A stretch of 64,000 bases of DNA from an uncultured Clostridia bacterium (lineage in GTDB: Bacteria; Bacillota; Clostridia; Oscillospirales; Acutalibacteraceae), in NCBI GenBank assembly GCA_937920235.1, contig CALGUK010000010.1:17349-81348 (forward strand), written 5' to 3'. The position numbers and the translations under genes were made by a program. Shown one piece after another: positions 41,502 through 49,929 of the stretch. Positions within the stretch are counted from its first letter, which is position 1, and each line of letters begins with the position of its first letter. The notes under the pieces were generated by a model that ran no database searches, was not told where the DNA came from, and saw only the letters and a program-made list of their open reading frames with translations.

Positions 41502-42365
41502 ATGATAGAAACAGTCGGAATAAGATTTAAAGATGGCGGAAAAATTTATGATTTTGATGCCGACGGTAAGATATTCACAAAAAATGACTATGCCGTTGTG
41601 GAAACCGTGCGAGGTATGGAGTGCGGAAAGGTTGCAAAAGCAAATCACCGAATGAATGAGGACGATATAACAAAACCTCTTAAAAAGGTTATTCGTGTTG
41701 CCACCGAAGCAGATATCAAAGCACTTGAAGAAAACAAACACAAAGAAAAAGAAGCGCTCAAAATCTGCGAGCAAAAAATTGAGGCTCACGGTCTTGAAAT
41801 GAATCTTGTAGATGTTGAGTATACGTTTGACAGAAGCAAGCTGCTCTTTTATTTTACTGCTGACGGACGAGTCGATTTCCGAGAGCTTGTCAAGGACCTT
41901 GCATCAACATTTAAAACAAGAATTGAGCTCCGTCAGATAGGTGTGCGCGATGAATCAAGAATGGTCGGAGGCTTCGGAATTTGCGGCAGACCTTTTTGCT
42001 GTAATACATTTTTAAACGATTTTCAGCCGGTCTCAATTAAGATGGCAAAGGAACAGGGACTTTCTCTCAATCCTTCAAAAATCAGCGGAACCTGTGGCAG
42101 ACTTATGTGCTGTCTTAAATATGAGCAGGATACCTACGAGCACCTCCTTCGAGTAACTCCCAAGGTGGGCGCAATCGTTGATACTCCCGAGGGAAAAGGC
42201 AAGGTTATAGAGAATAATCTCATTACCGGAATGTTGAAGGTAACTCTTGACAGACGACCGGATGCGGCACCTCTTGTTATCCACCGTCATTCCGTAAAGC
42301 TCCTTAAGGACTCGTATATCAGAGTGGAAAAAGAGGAATTAGAGGCATTAAAAGGAATTGAGTAA
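41502..42365 (+). CDS. ricT: RicT/YaaT, PSP1-domain regulatory iron-sulfur protein
   Basis: This 287-residue PSP1-domain protein corresponds to Bacillus YaaT (RicT), which with RicA and RicF binds Fe-S clusters and steers RNase Y processing and sporulation/competence decisions. Conserved cysteine segments are GICGRPFCCNTFL (about 158-170) and SGTCGRLMCCLKYE (about 195-208), with the preceding DGRVDFRELVKDLA. Position after darA and holB supports the assignment. The ATG is behind AGGAGAATATTCAG. Confidence 0.93.
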   Translation: MIETVGIRFKDGGKIYDFDADGKIFTKNDYAVVETVRGMECGKVAKANHRMNEDDITKPLKKVIRVATEADIKALEENKHKEKEALKICEQKIEAHGLEMNLVDVEYTFDRSKLLFYFTADGRVDFRELVKDLASTFKTRIELRQIGVRDESRMVGGFGICGRPFCCNTFLNDFQPVSIKMAKEQGLSLNPSKISGTCGRLMCCLKYEQDTYEHLLRVTPKVGAIVDTPEGKGKVIENNLITGMLKVTLDRRPDAAPLVIHRHSVKLLKDSYIRVEKEELEALKGIE

Positions 42366-42372
42366 AAAACAC

Positions 42373-42400
42373 TTGATTTTTAATTTTTATGTGCTACAAT
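42373..42400 (+). promoter_or_regulatory. ferredoxin promoter
   Basis: TTGATT (42373-42378), 16 bases, TACAAT (42395-42400) with TGC before it (extended -10). Confidence 0.7.
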
Positions 42401-42432
42401 GTAAATATACCAATTAAGGGAGGGTACATAAC

Positions 42433-42603
42433 ATGGCATACAAAATTACTGAAGACTGCATTTCATGTGGCGCTTGCGCAGCAGATTGCCCAGTTGAGGC
42501 TATTTCTGAAGGCGATGGCATCTATGTAATCGACGCTGATACATGCATCGATTGCGGTGCTTGTGCTGATAGCTGCCCTGTTTCAGCACCTGTTGCTGAC
42601 TAA
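42433..42603 (+). CDS. 2[4Fe-4S] ferredoxin
   Basis: This short gene encodes a 56-residue clostridial-type ferredoxin. Two cluster motifs are complete: C-I-S-C-G-A-C-A-A-D-C-P (about residues 9-20) and C-I-D-C-G-A-C-A-D-S-C-P (about 38-49). It should carry low-potential electrons for enzymes such as pyruvate:ferredoxin oxidoreductase and hydrogenase. The ATG at 42433 follows AAGGGAGGG, and it has its own promoter and terminator. Codons differ from the neighbours (GCT, TGC rich), as expected for a highly expressed gene. Confidence 0.96.
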   Translation: MAYKITEDCISCGACAADCPVEAISEGDGIYVIDADTCIDCGACADSCPVSAPVAD

Positions 42604-42621
42604 TTTTAAATTATAAAAAAG

Positions 42622-42655
42622 AATCGCTGAGGCTTACGGCTTCAGCGATTTTTTT
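42622..42655 (+). terminator. ferredoxin terminator
   Basis: AATCGCTGA (42622-42630) pairs with TCAGCGATT (42642-42650), then TTTTT. The A-run before it could also serve the minus-strand GH35 gene. Confidence 0.92.
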
Positions 42656-42700
42656 ATGATAAAAGCGGAGCAGATTTATAATTTTCTGCTCCGCCTTTTA

Positions 42701-44509
42701 TTATCCTAAATCGTGTGTATCGAGAATTTTCACTTCAGGTTTTTGCATACCGAGTGTTTCAAGCACAATTATTTCATTTTCTTCTTTGAGTAAAGCACCC
42801 GGGAGATAGAGCGATTTCTGCGGCCCTACGTTCCAATATCTTCCGAGATTGAAACCGTTTACCCACACATAGCCTTTCTCAAAGCCCTCAAGATGAACAA
42901 AACATTCTGCCTGGCTGCTCGCCTTAAATTTACCCTTGAAGAACATTGCCCCCTTGTTTTTATCCCATTTTTCAGCCTTTTTGTATGTAAGCTTGTCAAG
43001 ATTATCCAAAGGAAGTGTCCAGACCTTGTAGCCCATCTGACGCTGGTTTGCAATGTAGATGTCGGAAAATCCCTTACGGTCCATCATTTTTTCACCGTAG
43101 TTTACTCGTCCCATGGTATCAACAAGTATTCCTATTTTCTTTTCTCCGTTTACAGGGCCGATAAATACCGTTGATGTGTCGTTTTCATCTTTTGTGGCTT
43201 TTTTGAACAGAGAACCGAGTGAGAACTTTTTCTGCTGAGTGTAAATGGTTCGGTCTATGAATTTTTTGAATTTGCCGTCAACATAAACAAAGCCGAAGTC
43301 GTGAACGTTTCTTACCATAAGCGGAATTGGGTCGTAGTGACCGTTAATTACCGTTTCGTAATAAATCATACCGAAGTTCTGCCCGAAATACTCCATACTT
43401 TCGGGAACGGCAACCTTGTGCATTTCGCCGATATTGTCAAGATTATCAAAAAGACCTGCTGATTCGGTAAGTTCAACCGTACCTATGCTTTGAAGCTTAG
43501 GTGACTCTGGAAGAGGCTCAAGTTCAAGTCCCTGATGCTTGTGCAGAAGCTCTCTTACAGCGTGATATGCAGGAGTATAGTCACCCCACTCATTAAGAAG
43601 TGCACAGTAGTCATAGCTTGTAATTGTGGGTTCATAGGGCTTTCCGGGGTTGTGGTTAGCGCCTGCATTGAATCCGAAGTTTGTACCGCCGTGGAACATA
43701 TAGAAATTGAAGCACGCTCCGCAATCGAGAAAATCCTGCACCTCTTTTACGATCTCCTCAGGTTTTCTTGTATGGTGAATATCTCTCCAGTGGTCAAACC
43801 AACCGCACCAGAATTCACCGCACATATTAGGCCCGTCATTCGGGAAATCCTTGAGACAGCCGAATGCGGTTTTTGCTTTTGAGCCGAAGTTAAGAACCTT
43901 GTAAAGGTGGGGGAGTGAACCGCCCGAAATCATATTTTTCCAGTTTCCGTCGGAGGTGAAAAGCATACAGTCTATTCCGCATTCTCTTGTCAAATCTTCA
44001 ACAAATTTAAGGTATTCTTTATCGTTTCCGTAAGAACCGTATTCGTTTTCAACCTGCATTGCAATTATATTGCCGCCGTTTGACTGAAGAAGCGGCTGGA
44101 GTCTGCCTAAAAGCTCCTTGTAATAGCGTTCAATACATGAGAGAAAATCCGGATACATACAACGGATTTGCATATTTTTATCTTTCAGCAACCAGGCAGG
44201 GAGTCCGCCGAAGTCCCATTCCGCACAGATGTACGGACCGGGTCTGACTATGCAGTAAAGACCGACCTTCTGAGCTGTTTTGATAAATCTTTCAATATCC
44301 AAAATACCGTCAAAATTGAATTTTCCCGGCTGTGGCTCGTGGAGATTCCAACAGGTGTAGGTCTCTACTGTGTTGAATCCTGCGAGCTTGAGCTTTGTGA
44401 GACGGTCTTCCCAACATTCGGGAACAGTGCGGAAATAGTGCATTGCACCTGAGTAGATTTTAAAGGGCTTTCCGTCCATATAAAATTCCTTGTTTTTAAT
44501 TTCTAACAT
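42701..44509 (-). CDS. beta-galactosidase, GH35
   Basis: This 602-residue enzyme belongs to GH35. The TIM barrel starts with SGAMHYFRTVPECWEDRL and VETYTCWNLHEP. The acid/base Glu is in VENEYGSYG (about 157-165), the nucleophile Glu in GEFWCGW (about 228-234), and FNFYMFHGGTNFGFNAGAN follows (about 255-273). C-terminal jelly-roll domains end at residue 600 with VWVNGFNLGRYW. There is no signal peptide, so it should cleave imported galactosides in the cytoplasm. Its start (AAAGGAG) lies 24 bases beyond the DUF4375-like gene on the same strand. Confidence 0.93.
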   Translation of the reverse strand: MLEIKNKEFYMDGKPFKIYSGAMHYFRTVPECWEDRLTKLKLAGFNTVETYTCWNLHEPQPGKFNFDGILDIERFIKTAQKVGLYCIVRPGPYICAEWDFGGLPAWLLKDKNMQIRCMYPDFLSCIERYYKELLGRLQPLLQSNGGNIIAMQVENEYGSYGNDKEYLKFVEDLTRECGIDCMLFTSDGNWKNMISGGSLPHLYKVLNFGSKAKTAFGCLKDFPNDGPNMCGEFWCGWFDHWRDIHHTRKPEEIVKEVQDFLDCGACFNFYMFHGGTNFGFNAGANHNPGKPYEPTITSYDYCALLNEWGDYTPAYHAVRELLHKHQGLELEPLPESPKLQSIGTVELTESAGLFDNLDNIGEMHKVAVPESMEYFGQNFGMIYYETVINGHYDPIPLMVRNVHDFGFVYVDGKFKKFIDRTIYTQQKKFSLGSLFKKATKDENDTSTVFIGPVNGEKKIGILVDTMGRVNYGEKMMDRKGFSDIYIANQRQMGYKVWTLPLDNLDKLTYKKAEKWDKNKGAMFFKGKFKASSQAECFVHLEGFEKGYVWVNGFNLGRYWNVGPQKSLYLPGALLKEENEIIVLETLGMQKPEVKILDTHDLG

Positions 44510-44533
44510 TATATGTACTCCTTTCGGGATGTC

Positions 44534-44935
44534 TCAATAAACCTCTAATGTGTTGGCAAATTCCTGAAGAATATCAATAATAAGCTGTTCGTTTTCACAA
44601 AAATATTCATCACACTTATAGAGCAGAGAATACAGCTCATCATTTTCTTCTGTTTCCGTTTTAAGAAACACCGCGTAAGCCTTATTCAGATTTTCTTTTA
44701 AGTCATTCGGCAAAATCTCACCGAGATTGCTGACTGCTGTTTCAAGATTTCCGCAGTTTGATACGTTATAGAAGAATTGAGCATGACCGCCGTTATTGAT
44801 TTCACTGTCATAGGTCATAAGTGCATCGTACGGCGCACCGATTTCTTCGCGGCTCCATAATTCCCATAAATAATTCCATTTTATCTGTTCCTCGGTCAGA
44901 GGGACTTTCTTTTTAAAAATATCAAATAACCCCAT
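44534..44935 (-). CDS. DUF4375/DMP19-like protein
   Basis: This 133-residue acidic helical protein has the DUF4375 pattern, centred on YDSEINNGGHAQFFYN (about 43-58) and a following helix. In Neisseria the related DMP19 is a DNA mimic, but most members are uncharacterised. It follows the next small gene by 3 bases and is translated from GGAGGAATAAGCT-ATG. No immunity, toxin or phage gene is nearby. Confidence 0.75.
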   Translation of the reverse strand: MGLFDIFKKKVPLTEEQIKWNYLWELWSREEIGAPYDALMTYDSEINNGGHAQFFYNVSNCGNLETAVSNLGEILPNDLKENLNKAYAVFLKTETEENDELYSLLYKCDEYFCENEQLIIDILQEFANTLEVY

Positions 44936-44938
44936 AGC

Positions 44939-45145
44939 TTATTCCTCCATTTGAAATATAAGTGATATTTCGGTGAGCTCACCGTTTCCGCGCGTTTCTA
45001 TCGGGAGATAGCCACAGTATTCCCAACCGTTTTTTACGCGTTCCTCAACAGCTTTTTCAGCTCTGTCAAAATTATTGCAGGTTCCTTTGCCGAACCCGTA
45101 TCCGCTGAAAGAGGAGGTAATTCTTACGAATTCAACTTTTTTCAT
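44939..45145 (-). CDS. small DUF4177-like protein
   Basis: This 68-residue protein has a beta-alpha-beta layout: a strand (VEFVRITSSF), then the helix FDRAEKAVEERVKNGWEYCGYLP and a final strand EISLIFQME. The GWE-Y element resembles DUF4177 proteins. It sits 3 bases after the RlmCD gene and 3 bases before the DUF4375-like gene. Function unknown. Confidence 0.65.
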   Translation of the reverse strand: MKKVEFVRITSSFSGYGFGKGTCNNFDRAEKAVEERVKNGWEYCGYLPIETRGNGELTEISLIFQMEE

Positions 45146-45148
45146 AAT

Positions 45149-46300
45149 TTACTTCCTTTCAATTAAACATACACATTCTATATGGTCTGTGTGAGGGAAC
45201 ATATCGATCGGCTGAATCTTTTTTACGCGGTAACCGTTTTTGCTGAGATACATAAGATCCCGTGCAAGAGTCTCGGGGTTACAGCTTACATAAACCACTT
45301 TTTTCGGATTGAGCTTTATAAGTGAGGACAAAAACGGTATGTCGCTGCCTGCTCTTGCAGGATCCATAATGACTGCATCAAGCTTTTCTCCGCTGTTTGC
45401 AAGCTCAACCATAAATTTTCCTGCATCAGCCGCGAAAAAGCTGATGTTCTCAACTTTGTTCAGCCTTGCGTTCTCCCTGGCATCCTTTATGGCATCCTTG
45501 TTTATTTCAACACCAAGAACGGTTTTGACGCTCTTACTTGCAATAATACCGATTGTACCCGTTCCGCAGTATGCGTCAATTATTTTTTCATCACCTTTAA
45601 AATCAGCAAATTCGAGAGCTTTTCCGTAAAGTATCTCCGTCTGCATCGGATTTATCTGATAAAATGCTTTCGGAGAAATACGGAATTTCAGTCCGCAAAG
45701 CTCTTCGGTGATTTTTCCGTCACCGTAGAGCACCTCGCTTTTGTCGCCCAACACCATACTTGTGAATTTGTTATTTACATTCTGCACGATTGTTGTGATT
45801 TCGGGATGTCTGCCCACAAGCGCGTTGATAAAGGAACGCTTTGAGGGAAATTGCTGTGAAGCTGTTACAAGCACCACCATAACCTCACCGCTTTTAAACG
45901 CGGTTTTTACAAGAACGTGGCGCAAAAAACCTTGCCTTGAGTTTTCGTCGTAGGGCTTAAGCTTAAAACTTTTTAATAATTTTTTGACTGTGTTCGCAAT
46001 TTCATCAGCTTTGGGGTCTGTGAGCAAACAACTGTCAATATCAACAATCCGGTGAGTTGAGGATTGATAAATGCCGGATATGGTCTGTCCGTTTTTTTCG
46101 CGTCCGAAAGCGTATTGTGCCTTGTTGCGGTAATTATATGGGTTTTCCATTCCGATAATGTTCTCAATATGACAAAATCTGCCTAAAAGTCTGATGACCT
46201 TTACCTGCTTGTGTCTAAGCTGTTCTTCGTATGAGAGGTTAAGTAACTGACACCCACCGCATTTCTTAGCGTGAGGACAAATTTGCTTTGCTTTATTCAT
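45149..46300 (-). CDS. rlmCD: 23S rRNA (uracil-5-)-methyltransferase, RlmCD/RumA type
   Basis: This 383-residue enzyme uses SAM to methylate uridine C5 in RNA. The N-terminus has the Fe-S cysteines in CPHAKKCGGCQLL (about 8-20). The SAM fold has IDAYCGTGTIGIIA (about 240-253), and a late motif DAVIMDPARAGSD (about 307-319). The catalytic cysteine is in VVYVSCNPETLARD (about 337-350). No TRAM domain is evident at the N-terminus. In Firmicutes the homologues are annotated as RlmCD (U747/U1939); the exact target here is inferred. The ATG at 46300 is used over the in-frame TTG at 46306. Confidence 0.9.
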   Translation of the reverse strand: MNKAKQICPHAKKCGGCQLLNLSYEEQLRHKQVKVIRLLGRFCHIENIIGMENPYNYRNKAQYAFGREKNGQTISGIYQSSTHRIVDIDSCLLTDPKADEIANTVKKLLKSFKLKPYDENSRQGFLRHVLVKTAFKSGEVMVVLVTASQQFPSKRSFINALVGRHPEITTIVQNVNNKFTSMVLGDKSEVLYGDGKITEELCGLKFRISPKAFYQINPMQTEILYGKALEFADFKGDEKIIDAYCGTGTIGIIASKSVKTVLGVEINKDAIKDARENARLNKVENISFFAADAGKFMVELANSGEKLDAVIMDPARAGSDIPFLSSLIKLNPKKVVYVSCNPETLARDLMYLSKNGYRVKKIQPIDMFPHTDHIECVCLIERK

Positions 46301-46302
46301 AA

Positions 46303-46617
46303 TCAACCAATTTTTCTGCCGTTTTTAATTTCGATTTTTCCAAAAAACGGAACTTTTATATATCCTGTAAATGTGTCACCGTTTATTTCTGCAAATACAT
46401 CAACCGTCATTTTGCCCATAAAGTCAATTTCGGCCTTACCTGAAAGACAGTTGCCGTTTTCCTTGATGTTATATACACGGAAATCAGGGATTTTCTTTAA
46501 GGATGGAACAGTTACGGAAAAATCATATTCTCCGTTGTTGTCCTTGATTTCAACAATGGCATTTCCGCTGATTACCGATGTTTCGATATCTCCGCTCCAT
46601 TTACCTAATCCGATCAT
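46303..46617 (-). CDS. small beta-rich protein of unknown function
   Basis: I do not recognise this 104-residue protein. Alternating hydrophobic strands (VEIKDNNGEYDFSVTVP, AEIDFMGKMTVDVFAEING, GYIKVPFFGKIEIKNG) suggest a small beta-barrel or lipocalin-like fold. It starts with GGAGGATG upstream and ends 2 bases before rlmCD, which is therefore its downstream partner. It has a clear promoter. Confidence 0.7.
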   Translation of the reverse strand: MIGLGKWSGDIETSVISGNAIVEIKDNNGEYDFSVTVPSLKKIPDFRVYNIKENGNCLSGKAEIDFMGKMTVDVFAEINGDTFTGYIKVPFFGKIEIKNGRKIG

Positions 46618-46653
46618 TTTCGCACATCCTCCGGGAATTTTTATCTATTACTG

Positions 46654-46682
46654 ATTTTACCATTTATGACTTCCGTTGTAAA
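46654..46682 (-). promoter_or_regulatory. promoter of the five-gene minus-strand run
   Basis: On the minus strand: TTTACA (46682 to 46677), 17 bases, TAAAAT (46659 to 46654). It precedes the small beta-rich gene and probably drives all genes down to GH35. Confidence 0.75.
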
Positions 46683-46724
46683 GTATAAAGTGATATGGAT
46701 TGTTATGTTTTTAAACACTTTCCA

Positions 46725-46753
46725 TTGACAATGGTGAAGAAGAAGAGTAAAAT
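46725..46753 (+). promoter_or_regulatory. promoter of the CapD-type gene
   Basis: TTGACA (46725-46730), 17 bases, TAAAAT (46748-46753), 36 bases before the start codon. Confidence 0.75.
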
Positions 46754-46789
46754 ATTATATTGATATTGAATATACTGAGGGGTGTTTTT

Positions 46790-48661
46790 TTGAAAAAAAT
46801 TCTCACACGCGCAAGAATACAGCAGATTCTTATGATGCTTGTTGATATTGTAATCGTTAATGTCTCCTACTTCGCTTCAATTTACCTTCACAACTTTTTC
46901 CATATGCCTCACGCGGCTGTGGAAAGACTTGTTCCGAGAATTGCATATATCACTGTTATTTATATCGGATTGTTCCTTTCCGCAAGACTTTATAAAAATC
47001 TGTGGCGATATATGGGCTTTCTTGAACTTACAAAGGCAGTTTTGAGTGCCGGTGTCGGAACGGTATTGTGTTTTATAGTTGACTATGTTTTCATGAAGGC
47101 GGGATATCTTTTCAACATCAATTGTCTGCCGTTCATAGCTTATGTCGATTCCTTTATGTTCATAGTATTCCTGTCGGTCGGTATGAGGACGTTCTATAAG
47201 GCATATCAGGCAATGCGGGCAAGTGCTAAAAGACGTAGCGGTGTTGTCAATAAGAATATTATGATTGTCGGTGCGGGTAATATGGGCAACTCCGTGTTAT
47301 ATGAAATGGGACTTTCCGGATATAAGTTCGGCTCACCGGTGTGCCTTGTTGATGATGATCCTGCAAAGCAGAAAATGAGAATCCGTGATATTCCCGTTGC
47401 AGGCAAAATTGAGGATATTCCCAAGCTTGTCAGCACCTATGATATAAATGAGATTATCTTCTGTATTCCTTCAGCTTCACCTGAGAGAAAACGTGAGATA
47501 TATGATATTGCCCTGTCTACGGGCTGTTCTCTTAAAACTGCACCGAATGTTGATGAACTCGGCGGTGTTAATAAATCTTATACTGACAGAATACGTAAGG
47601 TTGACGTTCTCGATCTGCTTTCACGTCCCGAGGTAAAGCTTGATCCCGATGTGTGTAAGTATGTTACCGGTGAAACTGTTCTCGTAACGGGAGGCGGCGG
47701 ATCAATCGGAAGTGAACTTTGCCGTCAGATAGCACGTTATAACCCTGAAAGAATAGTAATTTTCGACATCTATGAGAATAATGCGTTCACATTGAAAAAC
47801 TCTCTTGACCGTCAGTATTGCGGAGCACCTCAGGTCGAAATCCGTATAGGCTCTGTCAGAGAACTCAGAAGACTCAAAGAGGTTTTTGAGGAGTTTCATC
47901 CATCATCAGTTTTCCATGCAGCCGCTCATAAGCATGTTCCGCTTATGGAGGACAGCCCGTATGAAGCCGTAAAGAATAATATCCTCGGTACATATAACAC
48001 GGCATATTGCGCCAATGAATACGGTGTGAGAAACTTCGTTCTTCTCTCAACGGATAAGGCAGTTAACCCGACAAATGTAATGGGTGCTACAAAGCGTGTT
48101 TGCGAAATTGTCGTTCAGCATTTCAGCAAGATTTCCAAGGGCACGAAATTTGCTGCAGTCCGTTTCGGTAATGTTCTAGGATCAAACGGAAGTGTTATTC
48201 CGATTTTTAAAGAGCAGCTCGAAAACGGCGGTCCTCTTACGGTAACTCACCCTGATATCACACGTTATTTTATGACGATTCCCGAAGCAAGCCAGCTTGT
48301 TGTTCAGGCGGGCGGTCTTGCAAAGGGCGGTGAGATTTTCGTTCTTGATATGGGCGAACCCGTAAAAATCGTCAGACTCGCAGAAAATCTTATCAAGCTT
48401 TCCGGATTTGAACCGTACAAGGATATCGACATCCAGTTTACCGGTCTGCGTCCCGGCGAAAAGCTTTACGAAGAGCTCTCGCTTGAGGAAGAGCTTGATG
48501 AAAGAAGAAAAACCGGAAATGATAAGATTTTTGTCACCAAGCCTCTTGAAATTGATGACGAACAGCTTGAAAAGGATATAAAAGCTATTGCTGATCTTAA
48601 TCCGTCAGAAGTCCGCAGTTATTTGAAACGACTTGTTCCGAATTATCGCGGTAAGCAGTAA
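46790..48661 (+). CDS. membrane nucleoside-diphosphate sugar epimerase/dehydratase, CapD/PglF family
   Basis: This 623-residue protein has four N-terminal membrane helices (about 15-130), a first Rossmann domain (IMIVGAGNMGNSVLYE, about 157-172) and a C-terminal SDR domain (VLVTGGGGSIGSELCRQIA, about 298-316). In place of Tyr-x3-Lys it has the variant NVMGATKR (about 421-428), standard for UDP-GlcNAc 4,6-dehydratases of the PglF/WbpM/CapD family. It makes modified sugars for surface polysaccharides. The TTG at 46790 is used because GAGGGG (46777-46782) precedes it; the earlier in-frame TTG at 46760 has none. No polysaccharide cluster surrounds it. Confidence 0.88.
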   Translation: MKKILTRARIQQILMMLVDIVIVNVSYFASIYLHNFFHMPHAAVERLVPRIAYITVIYIGLFLSARLYKNLWRYMGFLELTKAVLSAGVGTVLCFIVDYVFMKAGYLFNINCLPFIAYVDSFMFIVFLSVGMRTFYKAYQAMRASAKRRSGVVNKNIMIVGAGNMGNSVLYEMGLSGYKFGSPVCLVDDDPAKQKMRIRDIPVAGKIEDIPKLVSTYDINEIIFCIPSASPERKREIYDIALSTGCSLKTAPNVDELGGVNKSYTDRIRKVDVLDLLSRPEVKLDPDVCKYVTGETVLVTGGGGSIGSELCRQIARYNPERIVIFDIYENNAFTLKNSLDRQYCGAPQVEIRIGSVRELRRLKEVFEEFHPSSVFHAAAHKHVPLMEDSPYEAVKNNILGTYNTAYCANEYGVRNFVLLSTDKAVNPTNVMGATKRVCEIVVQHFSKISKGTKFAAVRFGNVLGSNGSVIPIFKEQLENGGPLTVTHPDITRYFMTIPEASQLVVQAGGLAKGGEIFVLDMGEPVKIVRLAENLIKLSGFEPYKDIDIQFTGLRPGEKLYEELSLEEELDERRKTGNDKIFVTKPLEIDDEQLEKDIKAIADLNPSEVRSYLKRLVPNYRGKQ

Positions 48662-48696
48662 AAAAAATTATTTTCATATATTGGAGATGTTCTCAA

Positions 48697-49761
48697 ATGC
48701 AAATTGAAATTCAGAAAACAACAGCCCCCAAGGCAAAGCCTGACTGGAAAAACTTAGGTTTCGGTCACATCTTTACGGACCATATGTTCATTATGGATTA
48801 CGATGAGGGTATGGGCTGGCACGATGCAAGAATAGTGCCTTATCAGCCACTCTCTCTTGATCCCTCGGCATTAGTTTTCCACTACGCTCAGGAGTGCTTT
48901 GAAGGTCTTAAGGCATATCGCTGTGCAGACGGAAGCGTTCAGCTTTTCCGTCCCGACAAAAATGCTGAAAGAATGCAGTCAACTCATGAAAGACTCTGTA
49001 TTCCGGAAATTCCTGTTGCCGATTTCGTAGAAGCCGTCAAGACTCTCGTTTCGGTTGATAAGGATTGGGTTCCGTCTGAACCGGACACAAGCCTTTATAT
49101 CAGACCTTTTACAATTGCGACTGAACCCGTTCTGGGTGTTAAAGCATCGGCAAAATATCAGTTTATTGTGATTTGCTCACCGTCAGGTGCATATTATGAG
49201 GAAGGTCTTAATCCGGTTAAGATTTATGTTGAGGATGAATATGTCCGTGCTACTCCGGGCGGAACGGGATATATCAAGTGTGGCGGTAACTATGCAGCAT
49301 CCATTGCAGCAGGCGAAAAAGCGCATAAACTCGGCTATTCACAGGTCCTCTGGCTTGACGGTGTTGAGAGAAAGTATGTTGAAGAAGTTGGCGCTATGAA
49401 TATTATGTTCAAAATGGGCGGAGAAATTTATACAGCCGCAACAGTCGGAACGGTTCTTCCCGGTATTACTCGTATGAGCTGTATTGAGCTTCTTAAAAAC
49501 TGGGGATATAAGGTTAATGAGGGCAAGCTTGCTATCGATACCGTTATGGAAGCAGGTAGAAACGGCACTCTCGAGGAAGTTTTCGGTACGGGAACAGCAG
49601 CAGTTATTTCTCCTGTAGGCTCTCTTATGTACGAAAAAGAAGTCGTGGAGATCAACGGCTTTGCAATCGGTGAACTTACTCAGAAACTTTATGATACACT
49701 TACAGGTATTCAGTACGGTAAGCTTGAAGATACTTTCGGCTGGACAGTTAAGGTTGACTAA
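48697..49761 (+). CDS. ilvE: branched-chain amino acid aminotransferase
   Basis: This 354-residue fold-type IV PLP enzyme interconverts Leu, Ile, Val and their 2-oxoacids with glutamate. Visible: FEGLKAYRCADGSVQLFRPDKN (about 67-88), the PLP lysine in GTGYIKCGGNYAASI (about 188-202), EVGAMNIMF (about 230-238) and the C-terminal VFGTGTAAVISPVG (about 292-305). Length and motifs match the eukaryote-like type II BCAT. The ATG follows GGAGATG, 36 bases after the CapD-type gene. Confidence 0.94.
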   Translation: MQIEIQKTTAPKAKPDWKNLGFGHIFTDHMFIMDYDEGMGWHDARIVPYQPLSLDPSALVFHYAQECFEGLKAYRCADGSVQLFRPDKNAERMQSTHERLCIPEIPVADFVEAVKTLVSVDKDWVPSEPDTSLYIRPFTIATEPVLGVKASAKYQFIVICSPSGAYYEEGLNPVKIYVEDEYVRATPGGTGYIKCGGNYAASIAAGEKAHKLGYSQVLWLDGVERKYVEEVGAMNIMFKMGGEIYTAATVGTVLPGITRMSCIELLKNWGYKVNEGKLAIDTVMEAGRNGTLEEVFGTGTAAVISPVGSLMYEKEVVEINGFAIGELTQKLYDTLTGIQYGKLEDTFGWTVKVD

Positions 49762-49780
49762 TAGAAAAATAACAAAAATA

Positions 49781-49809
49781 AGGACAGACTTCAAACAGTC
49801 TGTCCTTTA
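49781..49809 (+). terminator. ilvE terminator
   Basis: AGGACAGACT (49781-49790) pairs with AGTCTGTCCT (49797-49806), followed by a short TT. Confidence 0.8.
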
Positions 49810-49866
49810 ACATAACCACATAAGGCAAATACCTTACGGTAATTTATTACGATTTCAAAAAAGATA

Positions 49867-49908
49867 CCACCCGGAAAAGAATTTGTTTTTCGGGTGGTTT
49901 TGTCTTAT
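49867..49908. terminator. bidirectional terminator, copy B of a dispersed element
   Basis: CCACCCG plus GAAAA pairs with TTTTT plus CGGGTGG (49867-49897), 12 bp, then TTTTGTCTTAT on plus and ATCTTTTTT on minus. Together with an upstream CATAAGGCA (49818 region) it resembles the stretch 24660-24788. It lies between convergent ilvE and hslO. Confidence 0.8.
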
Positions 49909-49929
49909 TCGGATAAATTATTTTTACCG

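Noticed and set aside
44534..45145. A toxin-antitoxin or phage-defence pair formed by the DUF4375- and DUF4177-like genes
   Set aside because: Neither protein shows toxin or nuclease motifs, and both sit inside a housekeeping run with RlmCD and GH35.
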